64,000 nt of DNA, from assembly GCF_000143985.1 (NCBI RefSeq), contig NC_014364.1, forward strand, positions 992,001 through 1,056,000, read 5' to 3'. Positions 56,688 through 64,000 of this stretch are shown piece after piece. This DNA comes from Sediminispirochaeta smaragdinae DSM 11293 (lineage in GTDB: Bacteria; Spirochaetota; Spirochaetia; DSM-16054; Sediminispirochaetaceae). Every line of letters begins with the position of its first letter. Position 1 is the first letter of the stretch. A program made the translations under genes and the position numbers. The notes beneath the pieces are model-generated. The model searched no databases. It was not told where the DNA came from and was given only the letters and a program-made list of their open reading frames with translations.

Positions 56688-57653
56688 ATGTCCGAGGGTG
56701 TGATGCGAAAGCATAGCTTTTTTTCACTGTTTCGCCAACTCTGCGGGATTTTTGCCGGCAGCCTTGTATACGGAATCGGGCTGTCCTGGTTTCTGGTCCC
56801 CTTTAAAATCGTTCCCGGCGGAGTAGGGGGGCTTAGCCAAATTCTCTATCACATGTTCGGCTGGAGTATGGGAATCAGTATGATTATCATGAATCTCCCC
56901 CTCTGGATCATTGGGATAGTGTTCGTCGGCAGGCAGTTCGGCTTTGGGACCTTTGTCGGCTTTTTTGTTAGTGCTCTTATGACCGATCTTGTAGCGCCTG
57001 CGCGTCTGTATCGCTGGAATCTTATGCGGGATCTTATTGAAAAATACAATACGAAAAATGGTGTCTTGACCTCTCCTTTTACCTGGGCCCTTACCGATGA
57101 TATTTTTGTTGCAGCCATCGCCGGTTCGATTCTGATGGGAATAGGCATCGGCCTTATCTTCAAGAGCAGGGCATCTACGGGAGGGACCGATATCCCCGTT
57201 GCTCTCATGAAGAAGAAATTCAATATCTCGATTGGAAATGGCTATCTTATCATCGAGTCGGTCATCATTCTTTTTACCGGCTTTGTCTTTAGGGATATCA
57301 ATATAATCATTTGGAGCTACTTTGCCCTTTTCCTTTCCTCGCGCTTTGCGGACATCATGACCGAAGGTTTTAGTCGGGTAAAGGCTGCCTATATTATCTC
57401 TATGGACGACGGAGCGGTTGAACGGATAAAGGAACGAATCTACGACGAAATGGATCGGGGGGTAACGTTCCTGAGGGGCATGGGCTCCTATTCACGAAAA
57501 GGAATCAAGGTGATTTATGTAACCTTTCATATGCGTCAGACCGCCGTTCTCAAACGAATTGCTTTGGAGGAAGATCCCAAGGTGTTTATGGTTATGCATG
57601 ATGTGCATGATGTGGTGGGGTACGGTTTTAAAACAAGATCTCTTGAAATGTAA
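56688..57653 (+). CDS. YitT family membrane protein (DUF161 + DUF2179)
   Basis: 321 residues. Six or so membrane segments fill the first ~215 residues, with Val-Pro-Gly-Gly-Val-Gly-Gly-Leu-Ser-Gln and Ser-Thr-Gly-Gly-Thr-Asp patterns of the family. A C-terminal soluble DUF2179 domain (about 235-320) resembles nucleotide-binding regulatory domains. Function not established. GGGAGGAG precedes the ATG; a TTG/ATG four codons further in is less likely. Confidence 0.88.
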   Translation: MSEGVMRKHSFFSLFRQLCGIFAGSLVYGIGLSWFLVPFKIVPGGVGGLSQILYHMFGWSMGISMIIMNLPLWIIGIVFVGRQFGFGTFVGFFVSALMTDLVAPARLYRWNLMRDLIEKYNTKNGVLTSPFTWALTDDIFVAAIAGSILMGIGIGLIFKSRASTGGTDIPVALMKKKFNISIGNGYLIIESVIILFTGFVFRDINIIIWSYFALFLSSRFADIMTEGFSRVKAAYIISMDDGAVERIKERIYDEMDRGVTFLRGMGSYSRKGIKVIYVTFHMRQTAVLKRIALEEDPKVFMVMHDVHDVVGYGFKTRSLEM

Positions 57654-57672
57654 ACGTAGAAGAAGAAATTGT

Positions 57673-57709
57673 CCCATGAGCCGGACGAAAGAGAACTGCG
57701 GCTCATGGG
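57673..57709. terminator. Shared hairpin between yitT and the osmoprotectant operon
   Basis: Perfect 11 bp stem CCCATGAGCCG/CGGCTCATGGG with a 15-base loop. On the minus strand it is followed by a pyrimidine-rich ACAATTTCTTCTTCT, on the plus strand by no T-run, so it probably serves the minus-strand operon best. Confidence 0.6.
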
Positions 57710-57762
57710 TGTGAAAGATTGACTTATGGTACTGTCTTGCCTCTCATACTGATCTATAAAAT

Positions 57763-57782
57763 CACCAGGATTCGGAACAGTA
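57763..57782 (+). repeat. Dispersed intergenic repeat, copy 4
   Basis: CACCAGGATTCGGAACAGTA, identical to 44195-44214 and in the same orientation 13.5 kb away. With four more bases on the left it also matches copy 1 (36335-36358) inverted, 23 of 24. Confidence 0.8.
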
Positions 57783-57787
57783 CATGT

Positions 57788-58726
57788 CTATTCAATTAAT
57801 CCATTATCTTTCAAGAACTCTTGTGCCACCATTTTAGCCGGTAACCCCTCCGCGTCGACCCGATAATTTAAACCCTGCATTGTTGTGTCATCAAGGAGCT
57901 GGGCAAGGGGTTTCATGATATCGGCAATCTCTGGATGTTTGTCGATGACCTCTTTTCGCACGGTTACCGCAAGGTTGTAGACGGGAAAGAAGTTCTTATC
58001 GTCGGAAAGAACCCTTAGACCGTATTTTTTTAAGAGACCATCGGTGGCGAAGACCATGGCAACATCAACTTGACCTCGGTCGAGAGCCTCGTAGGAGAGT
58101 CCTACATCCATCGTTTTTACCTGTTTTTTCGCTACCGTGAAATCATAGGTTTCGGCCATTTTAAAGAATCCATCGGGTCGTTCGTAAAACTCTTGATCGA
58201 TACCGAAATTCAGAGCCTCCGGCTGTTTCGAAACGTAGCTAGCGAGATTACCTATTGAGGCGATATCGAGCTCTTTTGCTTCGTCCTGCTTCATTGCAAG
58301 GGCGTAGGTGTTGTTGAGCTCCCATCGATCGAGCCAGACAATATTGTGGTCGGCCAGATCCTCTTCCTTTACCTTTGCAAAAAGTGTTTCCGGATCGGTA
58401 ATTGTTGTGTCGTGCCCAAGGTATACGGACCATGCCGTACCCGTATATTCGGCATAAAGATCTGTCTGTCCTGTTTCAAGACCGTCTCTGGTAATTTTGC
58501 TTCCGGTGCCGAATTGTTCCTTTACCTCGAAACCCTTATTCCTCAGAAGTTCTGCCATCATGTTGCCCACGATGTATTGTTCTGTGAAATTCTTTGCTCC
58601 GACGGTTACTCTTCCCTTCTGCTCCTCTTTTCCCGCCTCCTCTTTTTTGGCACATCCCGGAAATAGGATGGCCGATGTAAGGACGACAATAGCAAAGGCC
58701 GCAAAAATTCTAGCTTTTTGTCTCAT
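57788..58726 (-). CDS. Osmoprotectant ABC transporter substrate-binding lipoprotein (OpuCC/OsmF-like)
   Basis: 312 residues. A lipoprotein signal peptide ends in Leu-Phe-Pro-Gly-Cys with the lipidated Cys at about 25. The binding domain begins Val-Thr-Val-Gly-Ala-Lys-Asn-Phe-Thr-Glu-Gln and contains Asp-Leu-Tyr-Ala-Glu-Tyr-Thr-Gly-Thr-Ala-Trp, both typical of glycine betaine/choline/carnitine binders of the OpuC group. It is anchored outside the inner membrane. Last gene of the operon, 50 bases after the second permease. AGGAG precedes the ATG. Confidence 0.93.
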   Translation of the reverse strand: MRQKARIFAAFAIVVLTSAILFPGCAKKEEAGKEEQKGRVTVGAKNFTEQYIVGNMMAELLRNKGFEVKEQFGTGSKITRDGLETGQTDLYAEYTGTAWSVYLGHDTTITDPETLFAKVKEEDLADHNIVWLDRWELNNTYALAMKQDEAKELDIASIGNLASYVSKQPEALNFGIDQEFYERPDGFFKMAETYDFTVAKKQVKTMDVGLSYEALDRGQVDVAMVFATDGLLKKYGLRVLSDDKNFFPVYNLAVTVRKEVIDKHPEIADIMKPLAQLLDDTTMQGLNYRVDAEGLPAKMVAQEFLKDNGLIE

Positions 58727-58776
58727 GATCTTCTCCTCTCTGTACAGATAGTGTTCTTCGATATTAAAACTCTGCC

Positions 58777-59424
58777 TTATCGGCCGAGTTTTAATCCTTT
58801 CGGCGTTACTCGCCGTTCCATTATGGCAAGGAAGGTATCTACGATAATTGCGATAAGTGCGGTTAATAGTGCGCCCGTAAGTATGATGTAGTTTTTATTA
58901 AGTTTGAGTCCGATAAAAATGAGGTCTCCCAATCCCCCTCCGCCGATTACCGCGGCAACGGTGGCTGTTCCCACATTGATAGTTGCGGCACTTCGTATGC
59001 CGGCCATGATAACGGGGCTGGCCATAGGAAACTTAATGTTCCATAGGATTTGGCGGTCGGTCAGTCCTATGCCTCTGGCCGCTTCGATTGTTTTGGTATC
59101 GATACTCATTAAGCCGCTGGTTGCATTGAAGACAATAGGGACCAGGCTGTAGAAGAAAAGTGCAATGATTGCCGGCCTCATACCGATACCGACAATGAGG
59201 AATACAAGGGCTACGACGGCAATAGACGGAACGGCCTGGGCCGCCGCTGTTATCGTTAGAATGATTCTGCCGAGATCCCTCCTCTTCTCATTGCTGGCGG
59301 CAATCGCGACGGCAAGTCCTATGATCACGGTGAAAAAGATTGAAACGGAAAAAAGGATCAGGTGCTGCCCTACGAGGGCAAGTATTTGTTCCCGGTTTTC
59401 CGAGACATATGCTACTATCGACAT
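58777..59424 (-). CDS. Osmoprotectant ABC transporter permease (OpuCD-like)
   Basis: 215 residues, five to six membrane segments and the EAA loop Glu-Ala-Ala-Arg-Gly-Ile-Gly-Leu-Thr that contacts the ATPase. ATG 59424 overlaps the stop of the ATPase gene and has AGGAGG upstream; a TTG one codon earlier is too close to it. It pairs with the permease at 60.5 kb to form the channel. Confidence 0.92.
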   Translation of the reverse strand: MSIVAYVSENREQILALVGQHLILFSVSIFFTVIIGLAVAIAASNEKRRDLGRIILTITAAAQAVPSIAVVALVFLIVGIGMRPAIIALFFYSLVPIVFNATSGLMSIDTKTIEAARGIGLTDRQILWNIKFPMASPVIMAGIRSAATINVGTATVAAVIGGGGLGDLIFIGLKLNKNYIILTGALLTALIAIIVDTFLAIMERRVTPKGLKLGR

Positions 59425-60524
59425 CAATCCTCCTGTGCCTTTTTGAATTCATTGAAAATGTCTTCGAGGTTTATGGCTCCGACGAAGCGGTTGCCCTCGG
59501 TGACGACAGGGAGCGAGCTCTCCCCTGCATCAATCATCAAGCTGAAGGTCTCCTGGAGGTTATTGTTTTTTTCTACCGTAACCACGTTGTCGATAAATGA
59601 GAGGTGTGGTTGGGGATCCTTTCTGCTTTTTTCCAGGGCGAAAAGGCCGAGAAATTTCTCGTCGCTGTCGGTAACGATCGCAACCCGCTTTCCCTTTTCT
59701 TCCATCTTTCGGATAACGGCTTCCGGCTTATCCGCTTTGTGTACCTGCACATATCCCGTGGTGACGATGTAGTCTTTGTTTTTCTTTAGGACAAGGGCCT
59801 TGATGTTTCGATCATGACCAAGGAGTTTTTCTACAAATTTGTTTTCAGGTTCGTACAAAATGTTATTTACATTGTCATATTGCACAAGATTCCCGTTTTG
59901 CATGATTGCAATCTTGTCGCCGAGCTTTATCGCCTCATTGATATCATGGGTAACGAAGACGATAGTCTTTTCTATCTTTTCCTGAATCGATAAGAAAGAG
60001 TCGTGCAGGCGAGAGCGATTGATCGGATCAATGGCGCCGAAGGGTTCGTCCATGAGTAGAATTTCCGGATCGGCAGCAAGAGCACGTGCAAGCCCCACCC
60101 GCTGCCTTTCTCCTCCGGAGAGCTGCAAGGGGTATTTATGAACGTAGCTACCGTTTAGGGTCACAAGATGCAGTAGCTCATCCACCCTGTTTTTAATTTT
60201 CCGCTCATCCCATCCAATGAGCCTCGGTACCATCGCTATGTTTGTAAAGACGTCCATATGGGGAAAGAGTCCGGTTTCTTGGATGACGTAACCGATGCTT
60301 CTTCGTAGCTGTACCGCATCGAGATCGTAGATTGAACGGCCGGAGATCGTAATATCCCCTTCGGTGGCATCGATCAATCGGTTGATCATTTTTAACGTTG
60401 TGGTTTTCCCACACCCGGAAGGACCGATCAGCATGGTAATCTTTCCCTGTTCGATGGTCATAGAGAGGTCTTGTACTGCAAGTTTCTTATCAAATCGTTT
60501 AGTTACACGTTTGAGCTCTATCAT
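59424..60524 (-). CDS. Osmoprotectant ABC transporter ATP-binding protein with CBS pair
   Basis: 366 residues from ATG 60524, which shares ATGA with the stop of the upstream permease. The ABC domain (1-240) has Walker A Gly-Pro-Ser-Gly-Cys-Gly-Lys-Thr-Thr, signature Leu-Ser-Gly-Gly-Glu-Arg-Gln-Arg and Walker B Leu-Leu-Met-Asp-Glu-Pro. Two CBS domains (about 250-365) follow, which in OpuA/OpuC sense ionic strength or c-di-AMP. A longer reading frame back to 60578 lies within the permease gene. Confidence 0.94.
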   Translation of the reverse strand: MIELKRVTKRFDKKLAVQDLSMTIEQGKITMLIGPSGCGKTTTLKMINRLIDATEGDITISGRSIYDLDAVQLRRSIGYVIQETGLFPHMDVFTNIAMVPRLIGWDERKIKNRVDELLHLVTLNGSYVHKYPLQLSGGERQRVGLARALAADPEILLMDEPFGAIDPINRSRLHDSFLSIQEKIEKTIVFVTHDINEAIKLGDKIAIMQNGNLVQYDNVNNILYEPENKFVEKLLGHDRNIKALVLKKNKDYIVTTGYVQVHKADKPEAVIRKMEEKGKRVAIVTDSDEKFLGLFALEKSRKDPQPHLSFIDNVVTVEKNNNLQETFSLMIDAGESSLPVVTEGNRFVGAINLEDIFNEFKKAQED

Positions 60525-61156
60525 TCTATACGCTCCTCCGATACGGGGGTGATTTTCAATCCGCGAGGGGTCAGCCATTCTTCGACTTTCATGAGAAGCA
60601 TGTTGATTCCTATACCGAGGGCCGATACTACAAGGGCTCCGGAAAGCACCATAAGAAAGTTGGCTCGTCCGATTCCGCTGAAGATGAAATAGCCGAGACC
60701 TCCGGCTCCTACCAGAGAGGCGTATGTAGCAACGCTGACACCGAGTACAATGGCGTTTCGCACCCCTGCCATGATGACCGGAATCGAAAGCGGGAGTTTT
60801 ATGCGGAAGAGTATCTGCTGTCCGGTCAGGCCGATTCCCTTTGCAGCTTCGATCATCCGGGGAGACACGCTATTGAGGGCTGCATAGGTGTTTCGAATGA
60901 TTGGTAAAAGGGAATACATCATAATTGCCAGAATAGCTGGGGTTATACCGATGCCGAGTTTAACGGGCGCCAGAACAACAACCATGATTCCAAAGAGTGC
61001 CAAACTGGGGATGGTCATCAGGATACTGCAGATATAAATAATGATCTTTGCCAATTTGGGTTTGCCCGATATGAAAAAACCAATGGGTACGCTGATGATA
61101 ATCGAGAAGGGAATGCTGAGAAGCACAACCTTGAGATGCTGGAGAAACTGCAGCAA
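60521..61156 (-). CDS. Osmoprotectant ABC transporter permease (OpuCB-like), start uncertain
   Basis: At least 211 residues with five to six membrane segments and the EAA loop Glu-Ala-Ala-Lys-Gly-Ile-Gly-Leu-Thr. The listed start is a TTG at 61156 without a ribosome site. The frame stays open for 17 more codons, up to a TAA at 61208-61210 that overlaps a strong AAGGAGGG (61202-61209). The extra residues look like the usual N-terminus of such permeases, and the only fitting initiator there would be ATT at 61196-61198. First gene of the operon. Confidence 0.88.
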   Translation of the reverse strand: MLQFLQHLKVVLLSIPFSIIISVPIGFFISGKPKLAKIIIYICSILMTIPSLALFGIMVVVLAPVKLGIGITPAILAIMMYSLLPIIRNTYAALNSVSPRMIEAAKGIGLTGQQILFRIKLPLSIPVIMAGVRNAIVLGVSVATYASLVGAGGLGYFIFSGIGRANFLMVLSGALVVSALGIGINMLLMKVEEWLTPRGLKITPVSEERIE

Positions 61157-61198
61157 CAGGGTCGGCCCATAATAATGAAGATAGGTCGAAAGGTTAAT

Positions 61199-61519
61199 AA
61201 GCCCTCCTTATATTCTGAATTGTATTTATTAGTATAAACAAATTATTGATGATTGGTCAATGAAATGATATTTAAAATTTGTGATGTAAGTATGTTATGT
61301 ATGATTTAATTGTTTACAATAATAGTAATTATATTATGTTTTCCTTGTTTTGAGAGGAATATCAGCTTTTAGTGTTACGTTTAATAAAATATACTGCTAA
61401 ATATATTATCATGGAGAAAAATTCCATAGATTGATTTCTTTAGAGCTGTAAAGAAGACTGGTCGTAAAAATGAAAACCATGTAGAATAAATGGCAGAGAT
61501 CGTTTCGGAGGTCGTATGG
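61199..61519. other. AT-rich divergent control region between opuC-type operon and marR
   Basis: About 320 bp, strongly AT-rich. It contains the leftward operon promoter and SD. The marR side has several AT-rich tracts but no clear promoter consensus. Divergence suggests the MarR protein controls the transporter. Confidence 0.5.
61231..61260 (-). promoter_or_regulatory. Promoter of the osmoprotectant transporter operon
   Basis: On the minus strand TTGACC (61260-61255), 18-base spacer, TATACT (61236-61231). AAGGAGGG follows about 22 bases downstream of the -10. Confidence 0.7.
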
Positions 61520-61996
61520 ATGCCTGAACACTATGATATCAGCTACGATGTGCTTGTTACGCTTCGGCGGATCATTAGAGCAATCGATATGCATTCAAAG
61601 AGACTTGGCAAAGAATATGGACTTACCGGTCCACAGCTCATGATTCTGAAAGAAATTCGATCGGGTACGGATATCACCATCGGTCATGTAGCCAAGAAAG
61701 TTTCCCTGAGCCAGGCTACGGTCACCAATATTATCGACCGCCTTGAAAAGCGGGGTATGGTAACCAGGGAACGCAGTACCCTCGACAAGCGGAGGGTCAT
61801 TGTACGAACCACCGATAAGGCCGAAGAGATACTGAAAACCAATCCCTCGGTGCTTCAGGCCGATTTTATCAATAGCTTCCAAACCCTAGAAACATGGGAA
61901 CAGAATCTTATCCTCTCATCCCTTCAGCGGATTGCCACGATGATGGGTGCTGAGCATATATCATTTCCCGAAGAAGAGGTGGGACAGTTTATATAG
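61520..61996 (+). CDS. MarR-family transcriptional regulator
   Basis: 158 residues from ATG 61520, chosen because GGAGGT lies seven bases upstream; an ATG at 61490 has no SD. A winged helix (about 35-105) with Val-Ala-Lys-Lys-Val-Ser-Leu-Ser-Gln-Ala-Thr-Val-Thr-Asn-Ile and wing Asp-Lys-Arg-Arg is clear. It is divergent from the osmoprotectant operon and may be its regulator, similar in arrangement to GbsR/OpuCR-type control. The last eight bases overlap a small convergent gene. Confidence 0.9.
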   Translation: MPEHYDISYDVLVTLRRIIRAIDMHSKRLGKEYGLTGPQLMILKEIRSGTDITIGHVAKKVSLSQATVTNIIDRLEKRGMVTRERSTLDKRRVIVRTTDKAEEILKTNPSVLQADFINSFQTLETWEQNLILSSLQRIATMMGAEHISFPEEEVGQFI

Positions 61997-62159
61997 TGGT
62001 ATCGATCCGGGTTCCTCGCTGGTCGTCCCACTGCTCATAGTGATGCGTGTCGGGAGCCTCGACAGGTGGATGTTCTTCTTCCTCTGGAGGAACTTCTTCC
62101 ACCGGGCCGGGAACCGGGCTTGGGTATGTATTCGGGGCGATTGAATCTATATCGGACAT
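61989..62159 (-). CDS. 56-residue Pro/Glu-rich small protein
   Basis: ATG 62159 is preceded by AAGGAGGT at seven bases and by TTGCCG-N17-TATATT (minus strand, roughly 62204-62176). The product is acidic, with a Pro/Glu-rich middle (residues 12-36) and no membrane segment. It converges on and overlaps the end of marR by eight bases. I know no family; the strong expression signals argue that it is real. Confidence 0.6.
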   Translation of the reverse strand: MSDIDSIAPNTYPSPVPGPVEEVPPEEEEHPPVEAPDTHHYEQWDDQRGTRIDTTI

Positions 62160-62210
62160 AGAAACACCTCCTTGTATTAATATAAAAAATTCCGTAAGGA
62201 GCGGCAAGAA

Positions 62211-63329
62211 ATGAAAGATCAACGACATGATGAGCTGGCGAAACTGCTGGTAGAATACTCTATCCGCCTGCAAGCGGGGGAGCGCTGTCTGATTCAGAGC
62301 GTCGATGTTCCTGTTGAAATGGTGGAAGCACTGATACGTGCGGTATATGCAGTGGGCGGACATCCGATTGTCAATATGACCAGTGAACGGGTGCAGCGGG
62401 CCCTTGCTGCCGAAGCGAGTGTTGAAAGCATTGCCTCGCTTGCTGAGACCGAATCGGATCGCATGAAAAAGATGGACGCCTATATTGGGATCAGGGCCTC
62501 CTGGAACGAGCTGGAAATGGGGGATATCGGCGCCGATAAAAGCAGCCTGTATCGAACCAATTACGTGCAGCCCGTTCATTTCGGTATTCGGGTGCCTCAC
62601 ACAAAGTGGGTTGTGCTCCGCTATCCTACACCAACCATGGCATATCAGGCTGCCATGTCCACCGAGGCCTTTGAGGATTTTTACTATCGAGTTTCCGTTG
62701 GAGTGGATTATGCGGCAATGAGCCGGGCCATGGATCGAGCCGAGGAATTCCTTTCCCTGGCAAAATCGGTTCACATCACCGGGCCGGGGACCGATCTCCG
62801 CTTTTCTATCGAGGGCCTTCCTGCCGTCAAGTGTGACGGGAGCGCCAACATTCCCGATGGGGAGGTGTATACCTGTCCTGTTCGTGAGAGCGTTGAGGGG
62901 ATGATTTCGTATAACACCCCCTCGACGCTGGATGGATTTACCTACCGTGATATCTCTTTCCGATTTGAAAAGGGGCGGATCATCGAGGCAAAGGCAAACG
63001 ACAGTGAACGTATCAACCAGGTGCTTGATACGGATGATGGGGCACGCTATATCGGGGAATTCTCCTTTGGATGCAACCCCTGGATCGAAAGTCCCATGGA
63101 CAATACCCTTTTCGACGAAAAGATTGCGGGGTCGTTTCACTTTACACCGGGGAATGCCTATGACGACTGCGACAATGGAAACCGCAGTGCGGTTCACTGG
63201 GACCTCGTTTGCATTCAGCGACCGGAGTGGGGCGGTGGTGAGATCAGCATCGACGGCGAATTGATCCGGAAGGATGGCCGCTTCGTCCATGAAGCCTTCC
63301 AGGCCTTGAATCCCGACCGTCTGAAATAG
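62211..63329 (+). CDS. M29 family aminopeptidase (AmpS/PepS-like)
   Basis: 372 residues. The C-terminal metal region has His-Phe-Thr-Pro-Gly-Asn-Ala-Tyr, Asn-Arg-Ser-Ala-Val-His-Trp-Asp-Leu-Val, the pattern of thermophilic M29 metallopeptidases, and two glutamates earlier (Pro-Asp-Gly-Glu, Val-Arg-Glu-Ser-Val-Glu-Gly) match family metal ligands. It is cytoplasmic and removes N-terminal residues from peptides. AAGGAG is nine bases before the ATG. It stands alone. Confidence 0.88.
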   Translation: MKDQRHDELAKLLVEYSIRLQAGERCLIQSVDVPVEMVEALIRAVYAVGGHPIVNMTSERVQRALAAEASVESIASLAETESDRMKKMDAYIGIRASWNELEMGDIGADKSSLYRTNYVQPVHFGIRVPHTKWVVLRYPTPTMAYQAAMSTEAFEDFYYRVSVGVDYAAMSRAMDRAEEFLSLAKSVHITGPGTDLRFSIEGLPAVKCDGSANIPDGEVYTCPVRESVEGMISYNTPSTLDGFTYRDISFRFEKGRIIEAKANDSERINQVLDTDDGARYIGEFSFGCNPWIESPMDNTLFDEKIAGSFHFTPGNAYDDCDNGNRSAVHWDLVCIQRPEWGGGEISIDGELIRKDGRFVHEAFQALNPDRLK

Positions 63330-63368
63330 TGTAAGAGAGGAATCGTTGTCCGTTGCGGCTTCTTTTCA

Positions 63369-64000
63369 CTAAAGGTCTGGATACACCCAGGGAAGCTCCG
63401 GCGTCGGTATAGGGCTACAGCGCTCTGTTTCGATTGCCGGAACCCTGTAGCTTTCTCCCGTTGAGGGGTTGTAATAGCTGGTTTCGGTAAGGCGACCGGT
63501 TATCCTGTACCACTGGCTTTCTCCTGTTACGGCAGGCAGTACTTCCGGGTTGTGTATCAGAAAACCGATGGTAAGGACGTCCGCCGCGCAGCACCACATC
63601 AGCATTCGTCCGAGTAATACCTGCCCCTCCTGAAGCCCTGCTCCGGTATGGATAAAGCCGTCGACCGTGATCTCTCTTCCCATATAGGCTTCATGATGAT
63701 CATAGAGCTCTTGGTACCACCAGTAGTAGTGTTCCTGGTCCAGCACGATAGGCCCCTCCGGAGGAATCTTCTCTTCCCCTTCTTCCTGCCTCTGAACCGT
63801 CGGCTTCTGTGTGTTCACGATGGATACGGCCTGGCTCCCTGAGGCTTCCGGAAACCGCGCAGTATAGATTCCCGGAAGAAAAAGCAAGGGGAGGAAGAAG
63901 GCCAACATGCCGTCCTTCGGCGCTGGGGCGCCTGTGATGGCAAAGAGAAGAAACAAGGCCGATGCGGCAAGCAGCACAGGGATGTAGCGGGGGACGAGAA
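63369..64000 (-). CDS. YcgQ/DUF1980 (TIGR03943) family membrane protein, partial
   Basis: At least 210 residues, with the N-terminus beyond the window edge; an in-frame GTG at 63977 is probably internal because the frame stays open to base 64000. A hydrophobic N-terminal part (two helices) is followed by a soluble domain with His-Glu-Ala-Tyr-Met-Gly-Arg-Glu-Ile-Thr-Val-Asp-Gly-Phe, Cys-Cys-Ala-Ala-Asp and a C-terminal OB-like fold, typical of this family. YcgQ partners a DUF318 permease, expected just past the edge. Confidence 0.8.
   Translation of the reverse strand, partial: LVPRYIPVLLAASALFLLFAITGAPAPKDGMLAFFLPLLFLPGIYTARFPEASGSQAVSIVNTQKPTVQRQEEGEEKIPPEGPIVLDQEHYYWWYQELYDHHEAYMGREITVDGFIHTGAGLQEGQVLLGRMLMWCCAADVLTIGFLIHNPEVLPAVTGESQWYRITGRLTETSYYNPSTGESYRVPAIETERCSPIPTPELPWVYPDL

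Noticed and set aside
61989-63290. 433-codon minus-strand open frame across the M29 aminopeptidase
   Set aside because: Antisense shadow of a clear metallopeptidase gene; only its last 56 codons, with their own ribosome site, are kept as a small gene.
1-64000. CRISPR array, rRNA operon or prophage
   Set aside because: No regularly spaced repeats, rRNA-like sequence or phage structural genes were seen on either strand.

Overview
This 64 kb window (roughly 50% G+C, with a more AT-rich patch near 53.6-54.4 kb) looks like chromosome of a free-living spirochaete of the Spirochaeta/Sediminispirochaeta type. The indications are the composition of the long ribosomal/RNA polymerase cluster (secY followed directly by rpmJ, no adk/map/infA, and no fusA between rpsG and tuf) and an asparagine in RpoB at the position linked to natural rifampicin resistance in spirochaetes. 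The genus assignment is inference; no database search was possible.

Layout. (1) 0.1-5.0 kb: a DUF554 membrane protein, then on the minus strand an enhancer-binding regulator (GAF-AAA+-Fis) directly upstream of glycogen phosphorylase. (2) 5.3-32.7 kb: one long run of translation and transcription genes: tRNA-Thr, rpmG, tRNA-Trp, secE, nusG, rplK-rplA-rplJ-rplL, rpoB-rpoC, rpsL-rpsG, then a new promoter and a structured leader, tuf, the full S10/spc block to secY and rpmJ, and rpsM-rpsK-rpsD-rpoA-rplQ, closed by a strong terminator. (3) 32.8-36.3 kb: carbon-starvation transporter cstA under a strong promoter, then a three-gene overlapping set ending in an ArsA/Get3-like ATPase. (4) 36.6-38.9 kb: a methyl-accepting chemotaxis protein whose periplasmic-binding-protein-like region appears to be cytoplasmic and lobe-swapped. 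(5) 39.0-43.9 kb, minus strand: an operon for archaeal-type (type II) GAPDH, archaeal-like phosphoglycerate kinase, a LarA-type racemase and malic enzyme.

(6) 44.0-53.4 kb is the most novel part: a catabolic cluster with a GntP-type permease, a PEP-mutase/isocitrate-lyase-superfamily protein, an FCD-type GntR regulator, a 2-hydroxyacid dehydrogenase, an L-xylulokinase-like kinase, L-ribulose-5-P 4-epimerase, a beta-propeller-like protein of unknown role and L-ribulose-5-P/L-xylulose-5-P 3-epimerase. The same GTATAC-centred operator (consensus TGTTGTATACTACA) covers the -10 box of all three promoters in the cluster and recurs at the cstA promoter 12 kb away. This suggests one regulator controls a sugar-acid/pentulose pathway and a CstA-type carrier. 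The pathway resembles the lower diketogulonate/L-lyxose route but has no decarboxylase here. (7) 53.4-57.7 kb: an AT-rich, probably shortened methyltransferase, an apparent ABC-ATPase remnant, an M42 peptidase, an EamA-type transporter and a YitT protein. (8) 57.8-61.2 kb: an osmoprotectant (OpuC-type) ABC transporter operon divergent from a MarR regulator. (9) 62-64 kb: a tiny Pro/Glu-rich protein, an M29 aminopeptidase, and a YcgQ-like membrane protein cut by the window edge.

A dispersed ~21 bp repeat occurs four times, only between genes (36.3, 44.07, 44.2 and 57.8 kb). One pair bounds a 149 bp element with inverted ends that resembles a MITE. Two copies in the same orientation flank the stretch containing the catabolic cluster.
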